Both the position numbers and the translations under genes were made by a program. Shown here in pieces: positions 1 to 9,988 of a stretch of 64,000 nucleotides of DNA (its first letter is position 1; each line of letters begins with the position of its first letter). The stretch is from Deinococcus aestuarii. Its GTDB lineage: Bacteria; Deinococcota; Deinococci; Deinococcales; Deinococcaceae. The DNA is taken from positions 33,250 through 97,249 of the forward strand of contig NZ_JAHKSN010000019.1 of the NCBI RefSeq assembly GCF_018863415.1, in the 5' to 3' direction. Below the pieces are notes generated by a model. It was given only the letters and a program-made list of their open reading frames with translations. It ran no database searches and had not been told where the DNA came from.

Positions 1-442
1 GCGTGTCGAGCAGCCCCAGGTTGCGGAAGAGCAGGAAGATGGGCACGATCACGCCCACGGCGGGCATGAATTTGGTCGAGAGCATCCAGGTCAGGACCCC
101 CTGCGCCCGGCGGGTGGGATACACGGCGAGCGCGAAGGCGGCGGGCAGCCCCAGGAGGAAGGCGAGCAGGGTGGAGCCCACCGCCGCGACCAGCGAGTTC
201 GTCAGCGCGGGCAGGTAGGTCGGCAGCGCCCGCTGGAAGTTGTCGAAAATCGGCGTGAAGAAGAAGACCGGCGGTGTGGCAAAGGCCTGCGCCTCGGTCT
301 TGAAGGCGTTCAGGATCATCCACACGAGCGGGAAGAGGAACGCCAGCACGATCAGGTAGGTGACGGCGGTGAGCACAAGATTGCGCGCCCGGTGGCGGTC
401 ACTGACGGTGCGGCCTGCCCGCGAGGTGGGAACCGTGGTCAT
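1..442 (-). CDS. Carbohydrate ABC transporter permease, MalG/SmoG type (partial, 3' end outside window)
   Basis: The visible 147 N-terminal residues begin MTTVPTSRAG and show a first membrane segment near residues 24-44, followed by a periplasmic stretch with the pattern ILNAFKTEAQ that is typical of MalG-side permeases. A second segment begins near residue 82. By family this is an inner-membrane permease that pairs with a MalF-type partner to import a sugar or polyol. The start codon lies 1 base after the stop of the partner permease, so the two are translationally coupled. The protein runs off the left edge, so the EAA loop is not visible. Confidence 0.9.
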   Translation of the reverse strand, partial: MTTVPTSRAGRTVSDRHRARNLVLTAVTYLIVLAFLFPLVWMILNAFKTEAQAFATPPVFFFTPIFDNFQRALPTYLPALTNSLVAAVGSTLLAFLLGLPAAFALAVYPTRRAQGVLTWMLSTKFMPAVGVIVPIFLLFRNLGLLDT

Positions 443-443
443 G

Positions 444-1376
<933 letters not shown>

Positions 1377-1412
1377 GGGGTCTCACCTGTGGGGGTGGGG
1401 CGAAAGGCACCC

Positions 1413-1466
1413 AGCCGTCAGCGGTCAGCAGGAAGAGCCAGGCTGAGGGCTGACGGCTGACCGCTG
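1413..1466 (-). repeat. Heptad-repeat hairpin between binding-protein and permease genes
   Basis: The left arm at 1413-1430 and the right arm at 1449-1466 are 18-base inverted copies differing at two positions. Each arm is built from 7-base units of the form GCTGACN / NGTCAGC. It lies directly after the stop codon of the binding-protein gene and before the permease gene, the place where 3' stem-loops are known in other bacteria to protect the upstream mRNA. That role here is inferred. Confidence 0.7.
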
Positions 1467-1480
1467 AGAGCTCAAAAGGC

Positions 1481-2824
1481 TTACTTCTGGAAGCCGCCTT
1501 CCTTGGCGACCCGGTTGGCGGCGTCCTGCCCCTGCTTGAGGGCCTGGTCGATGGAGGTCTGGCCGCTCAGGGCCCCCGCCATGTACTGCCCGACCTGGGT
1601 GCCGAGGGCCTGGAACTGCGGGATCGACACGTACTGGATGCCGGTGTAGGGCACCGGGTCCTTGGTGGGCTTGGTCACGTCGGCGCGGTTGATGGAGCTC
1701 AGCACGAGGTTGCTGAAGGCACCCGCCGCCTTCTTGTAATTCGCGTTGGTGTACGTGCTCGTGCGGGTGCCGGGGGGCACGGCGGCCCAGGTGCCCTTCG
1801 TCCTGGCGACGAGGTTGATGTACTCGGGGCTGGTCGCCCAGGTCAGGAACCGGAAGGCGGCGTCCTCATTTTTCGTGCTCTTGGGGATCGCCAGGTTCCA
1901 CGACCAGAACCAGTTGCTGCCGCGCGGGGTGCCGGGGCCGACGGGCGCATTGGCAAAGCCGACCGACTTCACGATCTTGGAGGACGAGGGGTCGGAGAGG
2001 AAGCCCGCCGCCACCGTCGCGTCCACCCACATGCCGCACTTGCCCTGGCTCATCAGGGTCAGGTTCTCGGTAAAGCCGTTGCCCGTGGCACCGGGGGGGC
2101 CGTACTTCTTGAGGGTGTCCACGTAGAAGGTCAGCGCGTTCTTCCAGGCCGGGGTGTTGAGCTGCGCCTGCCAGTTCTGGTCGTACCAGCGCCCGCCGAA
2201 GGTGTTGACCATCGTGGTGATAAAGGCCATGTTCTCGCCCCAGCCCGGCAGGCCGCGCAAGCAGATGCCGTACACGCCCCCCGCGGGATTGTGAATCTTG
2301 CTGGCAAAGCCCTGAACCTGCTGCCAGGTGGGGTTTTGCGGCATGGTGAGCCCGGCTTTCTTGAACAGGTCCTTGTTGTAAAAGGTCATGCTGCTCTCGG
2401 CGTAAAAGGGCACGGCGTAGAGCTGCCCGTTGACGGTGAGCGCATTCCGGACGCTGGGCAGGATGTCGTTGAGCTTGTAGGAGGAGGCGATGCTCGCGTT
2501 CTTCTGGAAGAGGGGCGTCAGGGGGTCGAGCCAGCCGTTCTTGGCCCAGATCGGCACCTCGTACACGCCCACGGTGGCGATGTCGAAGGAGCCCGCGTTG
2601 CTCGCCACGTCGAGGGTGACCTTCTGACGCAGCTCGTTTTCCGGCAGGACCACCCATTTGACGTTGATGTCGGGGTACTTCTTGTTGAACTCCGGGGTGA
2701 GCCGCTGCATCGTCACCATGTCGGGGTTGTTCACCGTGGCGATGGTGATGGTGGTCGCGGCCTGCGCAGTCGCCCACACGGAAGAGACACAGAGGGCGAG
2801 GCTGAGCGGAGCAAATCTTTTCAT
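1481..2824 (-). CDS. ABC transporter solute-binding protein, sorbitol/mannitol (SmoE)-like
   Basis: A 447-residue secreted binding protein. The start at 2824 has a strong AGGAGG ribosome site 7 bases upstream and gives a signal peptide of about 22 residues ending ATAQA. The mature N-terminus continues ATTITIATVNNPDMV and is followed by the conserved stretches PDINVKWVVLPEN and GVYEVPIWAKNGWLDPL, which resemble the sorbitol/mannitol-binding branch of the family. The protein would capture a polyol or sugar outside the membrane and deliver it to the two downstream permeases. The divergent LacI-family gene and the operator-like sites between them suggest repression in the absence of ligand. The exact substrate is not proven by sequence. 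Confidence 0.92.
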   Translation of the reverse strand: MKRFAPLSLALCVSSVWATAQAATTITIATVNNPDMVTMQRLTPEFNKKYPDINVKWVVLPENELRQKVTLDVASNAGSFDIATVGVYEVPIWAKNGWLDPLTPLFQKNASIASSYKLNDILPSVRNALTVNGQLYAVPFYAESSMTFYNKDLFKKAGLTMPQNPTWQQVQGFASKIHNPAGGVYGICLRGLPGWGENMAFITTMVNTFGGRWYDQNWQAQLNTPAWKNALTFYVDTLKKYGPPGATGNGFTENLTLMSQGKCGMWVDATVAAGFLSDPSSSKIVKSVGFANAPVGPGTPRGSNWFWSWNLAIPKSTKNEDAAFRFLTWATSPEYINLVARTKGTWAAVPPGTRTSTYTNANYKKAAGAFSNLVLSSINRADVTKPTKDPVPYTGIQYVSIPQFQALGTQVGQYMAGALSGQTSIDQALKQGQDAANRVAKEGGFQK

Positions 2825-2944
2825 GGCAAAACCTCCTGGGACCGCGCGGGGCGGCCTGGCATGGGGGCGGGCGACCTGGGGTGAGCAGGAACCTCGCGGA
2901 CGTGGGGCGGGGCCTCTTTCCCCGAACCTCCCCTGCAAATGGTC

Positions 2945-3063
2945 TCGTGTCCATGATTGAAACACACTCCCTCTGCCGCGTCTAGTACCGCGACCTTGGA
3001 CCGAGTGCAGTGATGGACACGGGGCCATTTTTGGGCGGGGGGTTCTGGGCCTACAATGGCCTC

Positions 3064-3073
<10 letters not shown>
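2945..3073. promoter_or_regulatory. Divergent control region with three LacI-operator-like sites
   Basis: The palindrome TCGTGTCCACGA lies at 3062-3073 and overlaps the LacI-family start codon. TCGTGTCCATGA at 2945-2956 differs at one position and lies upstream of the binding-protein gene. A third copy in the opposite orientation, TGATGGACACGG at 3011-3022, matches at 10 of 12 positions. The arrangement suggests autorepression plus control of the transporter with looping between sites. Binding is inferred. Confidence 0.5.
3052..3057 (+). promoter_or_regulatory. -10 box (TACAAT) for leaderless LacI-family mRNA
   Basis: TACAAT is followed by six bases and then the GTG start codon at 3064. This spacing would start transcription on the start codon. 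No Shine-Dalgarno sequence is seen. Confidence 0.6.
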
Positions 3074-4089
<1,016 letters not shown>

Positions 4090-4195
4090 CCTCGCCCCTG
4101 TCCGGCGGCCACCCGCCCGCTTACACTGGGAGCGTCCCCTTTTCCAGAGCACTCCGCCTGCCCTGAACCCCGTCCCCACCCCGCGCGAGGACCGC

Positions 4196-4537
4196 ATGAA
4201 CGACCGGGCCGCGAAGAACTTGGCGGGGCGCACGCTCACCCGGGTCCTGCGCGGCCTGGGCGCCCTGCCCCTGCTCGCCTACCCTCTGGTGCTCCCGGCG
4301 AGCCTGATGACCCTGGGCACCCCCGACCCCAACTCGCCGCCCGCCGTCCTCTCCGTGGTGAAACAGGCCTTCTGCTGGGGCTCGCTCGCCTATCCGCTGG
4401 TGTATCTCGGCAGCCTCTTCCTCGCCGGGCGGGGCGGGGCGCGCGGCAACGTGGCCTGGAGCGCGTTGCCCCTCGCGTACATGCTCGCCCTGGGCGGCCT
4501 CTTCCAGGTGTGGGGGATGCTGGACCGGGTGCGCTGA
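4196..4537 (+). CDS. Small membrane protein of unknown function
   Basis: A 113-residue protein that I do not recognise. After a basic N-terminus it has three or four hydrophobic stretches (about residues 21-42, 58-77 and 85-106), which suggests a small integral inner-membrane protein with short loops. The start ATG follows GCGCGAGGACCGC, a weak GAGG ribosome site. A TACACT -10 box at 4122-4127 lies about 70 bases upstream, so this gene probably has its own promoter rather than being cotranscribed with the LacI gene. No motif assigns a function. Confidence 0.7.
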   Translation: MNDRAAKNLAGRTLTRVLRGLGALPLLAYPLVLPASLMTLGTPDPNSPPAVLSVVKQAFCWGSLAYPLVYLGSLFLAGRGGARGNVAWSALPLAYMLALGGLFQVWGMLDRVR

Positions 4538-4672
4538 GACGGGGCTGGACTCGGCGCGGCCAGCCGGATGCGGTTGCGTTCGGCCTCCCACCCTTTCGTG
4601 GACGCGCCCGGCCCGCCGCCGATCCCGGCGCCTGGAATCCCACACCCTTCCCCGACCACCGGAGGTCAAGCC

Positions 4673-5272
4673 TTGTCGACGAACCTGCGCCCGCCCTCGC
4701 CCACCGCGCTCACGCGGGTCGTCGGGCTCGTTCTGACGCTCGCGCTCGTCACCGTGCCTGCGGCCCGTGGGGGGGACCAGCCCTCCGCGCCCCCCGGCAC
4801 GGCCCCCGCCCTGAGAGCGCAGGTCGAGGCGCAGCCCTACCGCATCGGCGACTGGGCGGGCTTTCGTCCCCTCGGCCTCACCGACCTGGACATCCTGAGG
4901 CTGGGCGACGGCCCGGACGCCGACGACCTCGTCCTTTCACAGCCGGGGCTGGTCATCGCCGTGTCGTCCAGCCCCTCGCCCGCCGTGGGCGCCCGGGACG
5001 CGTTCGCCCGCCGCGCGCTGGCGTTCGTCGCCCTGGTCACGGACGTGGAGGCCGAGAGCGCCGGGACCGTCCGCCGGGGCGGGGCCGAGTGGCACGAGAC
5101 GGTCGCGCGGGGCCGCAGCCTCTCCGGCCGGGAGGTGGTCGTGTTCCAGTCGATCCGCTTCGGGTCGCCCGGCACGCCGTACCTGCGGGTGGTCGGCACC
5201 GCCCCGGCGGAGCTGAGGAACGACGTGCTGGCGCGCTTTCGCCGGGTGGCCCGCAGCCTCACGCCGAGGTGA
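4673..5272 (+). CDS. Secreted protein of unknown function
   Basis: A 199-residue protein. The start is placed at TTG 4673 because GGAGG lies seven bases upstream (4661-4665) and the start gives a signal peptide with hydrophobic core VVGLVLTLALVTVPAARG ahead of an acidic mature domain. The mature part has a stretch RIGDWAGFRPLGLTDLDIL and later RFGSPGTPYLRVVGTAP, which look like a small alpha/beta stress-type secreted domain, but I cannot name the family. It follows the small membrane protein after 135 bp and faces a membrane-protein gene on the other strand. Confidence 0.7.
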   Translation: MSTNLRPPSPTALTRVVGLVLTLALVTVPAARGGDQPSAPPGTAPALRAQVEAQPYRIGDWAGFRPLGLTDLDILRLGDGPDADDLVLSQPGLVIAVSSSPSPAVGARDAFARRALAFVALVTDVEAESAGTVRRGGAEWHETVARGRSLSGREVVVFQSIRFGSPGTPYLRVVGTAPAELRNDVLARFRRVARSLTPR

Positions 5273-5296
5273 GGCGGGGAGAGGGTCCAGACAGAC

Positions 5297-5329
5297 GGGG
5301 AGGCCCGCTCACGTGGCCGGGCCCCCTCC
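5297..5329. terminator. Possible bidirectional terminator hairpin
   Basis: In the 75-bp gap between convergent genes, GGCCCG and CGGGCC form a short GC-rich stem with G-rich and C-rich flanks. There is no clear T-run, so the call rests mainly on position. Confidence 0.3.
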
Positions 5330-5347
5330 TTCGGTCGGACGCGCCGC

Positions 5348-5770
5348 CTACCTCGTCCGGCCCCGCGCCCACAGCCACAGCCCCCCGAACACGAGGGCGG
5401 CGAGGCCCGCCCCCAGCGCGACGAGGTTGCGCACCAGCTCCACGGTCTTGACCTGGAGGGGGTAGAGCCCGCGCTCGCGCAGGTACGTCTCGTTGACGAG
5501 GCGGGCGCCGCCCTCGCCCTCGCCGGGGAGGAAGGCCGCCGGGTCGCGGATGATCATAGGCTGCGGCGAACCGATAGGGACGCCCGGGCTATCGGCTTCC
5601 CCGAAGAGGGCCCCGGCGCTGCTCGGCTGGATCAGTTGCACGAGCGCCGCGTCCCGGGTGAGAAGGGCGCCCACGGCGAAACTCAGGAGCAGCGTGACGA
5701 GCGCGAGCAGGGCGAGGAGCCCCGCCACGCGGCGCAGCAAGGGCAGGCGCGAGGAGCGAACGAGACGCAT
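5348..5770 (-). CDS. Two-span membrane protein of unknown function
   Basis: A 140-residue protein with a hydrophobic segment at residues about 14-38 and another at about 110-134, the latter ending in a basic tail WARGRTR. Between them is a 70-residue extracytoplasmic loop rich in Pro, Gly and acidic residues. It begins 7 bp after the YceI-like gene ends and is almost certainly cotranscribed with it, so it may serve the same envelope function. I do not recognise the family. Confidence 0.72.
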   Translation of the reverse strand: MRLVRSSRLPLLRRVAGLLALLALVTLLLSFAVGALLTRDAALVQLIQPSSAGALFGEADSPGVPIGSPQPMIIRDPAAFLPGEGEGGARLVNETYLRERGLYPLQVKTVELVRNLVALGAGLAALVFGGLWLWARGRTR

Positions 5771-5777
5771 GGGCCCC

Positions 5778-6377
5778 CTATCCGTCGCTGGCGACGAAGC
5801 GCACCGCGAGGGTGAGGTCGTTGCTCACGCGGCCCGCGTCGATCTGGCCGTGCTTGACCCCGAAGTCGCTGAGTTTGACCTTGAAGGTGGTGCTCACCGC
5901 GAGGACGTTGCCCTTCAGGCCCGCCCCCCGGGTGGTGTCGCTGGCGGGGGTGTAACGCACGGTCGCCTCGGTCGTCAGGGGCCGGGTGACCCCGTTCAGG
6001 GTGAGGGTGCCCGCGACGCGGTACCGGTCGCCGCCGAGGGAGGTCACCCGCGTCGCCGTGAACTTCACGTCGGGTGCTTTGTCGAAGTTGAGCCACCCCG
6101 CCCCGCGCATGTGCCCGTTGCGCGCGGCGATGCCGGTGTCGATGCTCGCCCCGTCGATGATGACCGTGCCGCCGCCCGCCTTCGCCTGGGGGTCGAAGGT
6201 CAGCGTGCCCCGCACCTTGCTCGTGCGGCCCGTGAAGTTCTCGACCGCCGTCTCGCTCTCGACGGTCACGACGTTGACGTTTCCGGCGGTCGCCACCTCG
6301 AACTTGACGGGCGCGGCGGCGGCCAGGGGCAGGGACAGGGCGGCGAGGGCGAGGAGGCGCTGGGGAGTTGCGGTCAT
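5778..6377 (-). CDS. yceI: YceI-like periplasmic lipid/isoprenoid-binding protein
   Basis: A 199-residue protein with a signal peptide ending LPLAAAA and a lipocalin-like YceI fold. Family-type features include VENFTGRTSKVRGTLTFD and the GTLTLNGVTRPLT strand that precedes the last beta-hairpins. YceI proteins bind long polyisoprenoid or other apolar ligands in the periplasm and are usually about 190 residues, as here. The start has AGGAG in the right position upstream. It precedes the two-span membrane protein in a short operon and is downstream of the AraC gene. Its exact ligand is unknown. Confidence 0.85.
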   Translation of the reverse strand: MTATPQRLLALAALSLPLAAAAPVKFEVATAGNVNVVTVESETAVENFTGRTSKVRGTLTFDPQAKAGGGTVIIDGASIDTGIAARNGHMRGAGWLNFDKAPDVKFTATRVTSLGGDRYRVAGTLTLNGVTRPLTTEATVRYTPASDTTRGAGLKGNVLAVSTTFKVKLSDFGVKHGQIDAGRVSNDLTLAVRFVASDG

Positions 6378-6706
6378 GGTGGACTCCTGGGAACGAGGGG
6401 GCGGTTCAGACGGTGGGGGCGGGCCGGGTGCCGAAGGGGTCGTCCAGCTCCAGGGTGCCGACCCGTTGCGAAGGTTGTGTGAAGGGGACGCCGCCGCTCG
6501 GCTCCGCCCCCCGGCGCCTCCGCGTCCGGAAGGTGGACCCCGGCGCGCTCCAGCCGGGCGTCCGGGCCGGGGTGAGGCTGGAGTCGGGGAGCGGGAGAGG
6601 TGTGGGGCATGGAACCCTCGGGAAGACGGGGCGAAGGCGCGGCCACTCCCCGTCAACGTACAGGTCGGGTCTCCGGGCCGGAATGGCGGAAGCGGACGGG
6701 GGCATG
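6378..6706. other. 329-bp intergenic region upstream of the YceI gene
   Basis: This stretch lies between the AraC stop and the YceI start. Open frames on the minus strand here have no ribosome site, no recognisable motif and strongly Arg/Pro-biased composition, so I treat them as chance frames. A TTGACG hexamer occurs on the minus strand, but no convincing -10 follows it. It presumably holds the YceI promoter. Confidence 0.4.
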
Positions 6707-7567
6707 TCATTTCTTCCAGGCGTCTCTGAAGTCCTGGGGCGATACGCCGACCGCCGCCTTGAAGGCCCGGCTGAAGGAGAAGGGGTCGGCGAAGCCCACC
6801 TCGGCGGTGACCTCCTTCACGCTGAGGTCGGTGAAGCTCAGGAGCCTGCGGGCTTCCAGAATCACCCGGTCCTGAATCAGGCCCTTGGCGCTCTTGCCCA
6901 GGCCCGCGTTCGTGGCGCGCGAGAGGTGCTTGGCGGAGACGTGCAGCCGCTCGGCGTAGTGGGCCACGTCGTGGTGCCGGACGAAGTCACGCTCCAGCAG
7001 GTCGAGGAAGCGCCCGACGAGGCCGACCTCCGCGTTCTCGCCGACCCCCAGCCCGGCGAAGACCGACCGGCGCACGAGGACGAGCAGCGCCTCCATCAGG
7101 GGCCGCAGCAGGGTCAGGTCCCCGGTCTCCCGCGCCCGCGCGTACTCCCGCTCGGCGAGGTCGAGCAGCCCCTCGGCGGCACGCTGCACCTCGGGGGGAA
7201 CGGGGAAGGTCCGGTCCCCCGGCGAGTAGTTGAAAAGCAGCCGGTTCGTCCGCCCGGTGGGGGTGCCGCCCAGCAGGTCCTCGGTGAAGGACACGGCGTA
7301 CCCGTTGAGCTCCCGCATCTCCCGGAAGGCGTGGACCTGCCCCCGCGCGATCAGGGACACGCAGGGCCCGCGCAGCTCGCCCTCCCGCCCGTCGATGGTG
7401 TGCGTCCCCGCGCCCGAATGGATCCAGATCACTTCCTGGAAGTCGTGGCGGTGGGGCCGGAAGGTCTCCCCGGGGCCCGTCGTCCGGTTGAGGATCGGCA
7501 TGATCACGACGGGCGGCCTGCCGTACCCCGCCAGGGGCACGTAGCGGATGCTCGCCGGGGACGACAT
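6707..7567 (-). CDS. AraC-family transcriptional regulator
   Basis: A 286-residue protein with an N-terminal cupin-type sensor (residues about 20-150, with HRHDFQEVIWIHSG) and a C-terminal pair of helix-turn-helix motifs. The second contains VKEVTAEVGFADPFSFSRAF followed by GVSPQDFR, the AraC signature. The start is placed at ATG 7567; a GTG at 7585 would add six residues. It sits immediately downstream of the hydrolase-BVMO-SDR operon on the same strand, which suggests it senses a substrate or product of that pathway. The layout recalls the mymA/virS locus of Mycobacterium, but this is only an analogy. Confidence 0.9.
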   Translation of the reverse strand: MSSPASIRYVPLAGYGRPPVVIMPILNRTTGPGETFRPHRHDFQEVIWIHSGAGTHTIDGREGELRGPCVSLIARGQVHAFREMRELNGYAVSFTEDLLGGTPTGRTNRLLFNYSPGDRTFPVPPEVQRAAEGLLDLAEREYARARETGDLTLLRPLMEALLVLVRRSVFAGLGVGENAEVGLVGRFLDLLERDFVRHHDVAHYAERLHVSAKHLSRATNAGLGKSAKGLIQDRVILEARRLLSFTDLSVKEVTAEVGFADPFSFSRAFKAAVGVSPQDFRDAWKK

Positions 7568-7634
7568 ACAGCCCCAAGGTGCCACAGCAAGCGATTAGGC
7601 GGCTGAGTCTTCCCGGCCGTGGTCCCGCTTCCCC

Positions 7635-8471
7635 CTAGGAGCGCCCCGCCCGCGCCTGAAGCAGCCCCAGCACCCGCCCGTACGACCCCGGAAAGAGCCG
7701 CGCGAGAAGGTCGAGCACGGCGGCGTCCGAGCCCACGAGCACGCGCGGCTCGCGGTGCTCCACCCCCGCCAGGATGACCCTCGCCGCGCGGGCCGGGTCC
7801 ATCCGCAGCAGGCGCTCGAATTCACGCTGTCCGGCCTGCGTCTCGGCGGCGCCGACCCCGGCCCCCACGCGGGCGTTGCGGGCGATGTTCGTCCTGATGC
7901 CGCCCGGGTGGACGGTCGTCACGCCCACCCCGCGCGGGCGCAGTTCGTGCCGCAGCACCTCGGAAAAGCCGCGCACCGCGTACTTGCTTGACGAGTACGC
8001 GCTCTGCCCCGCCGGGCCGATGAGGCCGAAGAGGCTGGAGACGTTGACCACGTGCGAGTCGGGCGTAGCGATCAGGGCGGGCAGGAACGCCTTCGTGGTC
8101 GCCACGACCGCCCGGAAGTTGATCGTCATGACCCACTCGAACTCGTCGAGGGTCAGTTGCTCGAAGGAGCCGCCGAGCGCCACGCCCGCGTTGTTGATCA
8201 GGAGGGTGAGGCCCCCGTGTTCCCGCAGCACGTCGTCCGCGAGGGCGGGGATGTCCCCGGTATGGCTCAGGTCGAAGGGATGGGCGGTGATCTTGAGGTT
8301 CGGACGTTCCGTGCGAAGCCGGGCCACGAGGGTCCGCAGCCCCTCCCCGTCGCGGTCGATCAGGGCGAGGTGGCTGCCGCGGGCGGCGAGGTCCTGCGCG
8401 AGCGCCCGCCCGATCCCGCTCGCCGCGCCCGTGAGGACCGCCGTGCCGCCCGCGTAGTCGTAGGGCCGCAC
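7635..8471 (-). CDS. Short-chain dehydrogenase/reductase of the Baeyer-Villiger operon
   Basis: A 278-residue SDR. The cofactor motif is TGAASGIG near residues 13-20, the NNAG motif follows in LLINNAGVAL, and the catalytic Ser-Tyr-Lys set is visible in VSSLFGLIG and YSSSK. The GTG start at 8471 lies two bases after the stop of the monooxygenase gene, so the two are coupled. SDRs of this size oxidise secondary alcohols or reduce ketones with NAD(P). Next to a BVMO the likely role is to supply the ketone substrate from an alcohol. The real substrate is unknown. Confidence 0.9.
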   Translation of the reverse strand: MRPYDYAGGTAVLTGAASGIGRALAQDLAARGSHLALIDRDGEGLRTLVARLRTERPNLKITAHPFDLSHTGDIPALADDVLREHGGLTLLINNAGVALGGSFEQLTLDEFEWVMTINFRAVVATTKAFLPALIATPDSHVVNVSSLFGLIGPAGQSAYSSSKYAVRGFSEVLRHELRPRGVGVTTVHPGGIRTNIARNARVGAGVGAAETQAGQREFERLLRMDPARAARVILAGVEHREPRVLVGSDAAVLDLLARLFPGSYGRVLGLLQARAGRS

Positions 8472-8473
8472 GC

Positions 8474-9988
8474 TCAGGCGCTCCGGGCCACGGGGGCGGA
8501 GAGGGGCGGCAGGGGGCGGGGGCTGAGCCACGCGCGGTAGAGCGAGGGGTCGAAACGCCGCAGCGCCTGCCGGAAGCGCGCCGCCCGCTCGGGCCACAGG
8601 GAGGAATTGCGCCCCGTGGCGTCGATGTACCAGCTCGTGCAGCCGCCCACGTTCCACACGGAGCCCCGCAGCTTGCCCTGCAACCCCTCGCTGTACTCGG
8701 CCTGCGCCTCGGGCCGGGGCTCGATGGCGAGGAGGTGTTCGCGCCCCAGGTGCTCCAGCGCCGCCACGATGTAGTCGATCTGCGCCTCCATCATGTAGAC
8801 CATGCTGTTGTGGCCCAGCCCGGTGTTCGGCCCGATGATCAGGAACAGGTTGGGAAAGCCTGCCACCGCCGTTCCGTGCAGCGCCTCCATGTGGGGGTCC
8901 CAGACCTCGGCGAGCGACTTGCCGCCCCGCCCGGAGATGCGCCGGGCGATGGAGGGCTGCGTCGCCTCGAAGCCCGTGCCGCCGACCAGCACGTCGAACT
9001 CGCGCTCCTGGCCGTCTGCCGTGACAATCTTGGACCCCTTGACCTCCGTGACCGCCTCCGTCACGAGTTCGACGTTGGGTTTCGTCATCGCCGGGTAGTA
9101 GTCGTCGGACACGAGGATGCGCTTGCAGCCCAGGCGGTAGTTCGGGGTGAGTTTGGCCCGCAGGGCAGGATCGGGGACCTGCGCCTCCAGATGCTTGTGG
9201 GCGGCGTCCTCCGCGATCTTCCTCACCCGCTCGTTCGTGAAGGTCAGGAACCGGGCCTCGGCGACCCCGAAAATCCACTGCCGGGAGAGACGCTGGAGGC
9301 CGGGGTAACGGCGGAAGAGGTCGCGGCGGCGCTCGCTCGTCTCCGTATCCATGCGGGGCATCACCCAGGGGGCGGAACGTTGGAAGACGGTCAGGTGCCC
9401 CACCACCTTCTGAAGCTCGGGGATGAACTGGATGGCCGACGCACCCGTGCCGATCACGGCGACCCGTTTGCCGCCGAGGTCCACGGAATGATCCCACTGG
9501 GCGGAGTGGAAGCGCGGGCCCGCAAAAGACTCCAGCCCCGGGATGACCGGCCACTTCGGCTCGACGAGGGGGCCGTGCCCGGAGATCAGGACGCGGGCGG
9601 TGTACTCGCCGCCGCTCGTCTTGATGCGCCACAGCCCCTCGCCGTCGTCCCATTCGGCGCGCTCCAGTTCGTGCCCGAAACGGATATGGGGCCGCACGCC
9701 GAAGTCGTCCGCGACCCGGCGCAGGTAGCCCAGGATTTCGGGCTGGCGGGCGTAACGGTGGCCCCAGTCGGGGTTGGGGGCGAAGGAGAAGGAGTAGAGG
9801 TCGCTTTTCACGTCGCAGGCGCAGCCGGGGTATGTGTTGTCGCGCCAGGTGCCGCCGACCTCCGCCGCCCGCTCGAAGATCACGTAGTCCCCGATGCCCC
9901 GGCGCTGAAGGTGGACGGCCATGCCCAGGCCCGCGAAGCCGCTGCCGACGATGGCGACCTGATGGTGGGTGGCGGTGGTGCTCGTCAC
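8474..9988 (-). CDS. Type I Baeyer-Villiger flavin monooxygenase
   Basis: A 504-residue flavoprotein. An FAD motif GSGFAG is at residues 15-20 and an NADPH motif GTGASA at 180-185. Two BVMO fingerprints are intact: GGTWRDNTYPGCACD at 45-59 and FAGPRFHSAQWD at 155-166, which fit the published [A/G]GxWxxxx[F/Y]P and FxGxxxHxxxW[P/D] patterns. Such enzymes insert oxygen beside a ketone to give an ester or lactone. The GTG start overlaps the hydrolase stop as GTGA and has AGGAGG upstream. Neighbours (hydrolase, SDR) match an alcohol-ketone-ester-cleavage sequence. The ketone is not known. Confidence 0.92.
   Translation of the reverse strand: MTSTTATHHQVAIVGSGFAGLGMAVHLQRRGIGDYVIFERAAEVGGTWRDNTYPGCACDVKSDLYSFSFAPNPDWGHRYARQPEILGYLRRVADDFGVRPHIRFGHELERAEWDDGEGLWRIKTSGGEYTARVLISGHGPLVEPKWPVIPGLESFAGPRFHSAQWDHSVDLGGKRVAVIGTGASAIQFIPELQKVVGHLTVFQRSAPWVMPRMDTETSERRRDLFRRYPGLQRLSRQWIFGVAEARFLTFTNERVRKIAEDAAHKHLEAQVPDPALRAKLTPNYRLGCKRILVSDDYYPAMTKPNVELVTEAVTEVKGSKIVTADGQEREFDVLVGGTGFEATQPSIARRISGRGGKSLAEVWDPHMEALHGTAVAGFPNLFLIIGPNTGLGHNSMVYMMEAQIDYIVAALEHLGREHLLAIEPRPEAQAEYSEGLQGKLRGSVWNVGGCTSWYIDATGRNSSLWPERAARFRQALRRFDPSLYRAWLSPRPLPPLSAPVARSA

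Noticed and set aside
6406..6705. Two short minus-strand frames between the AraC and YceI genes
   Set aside because: No recognisable motif, weak starts and biased composition. Treated as non-coding.
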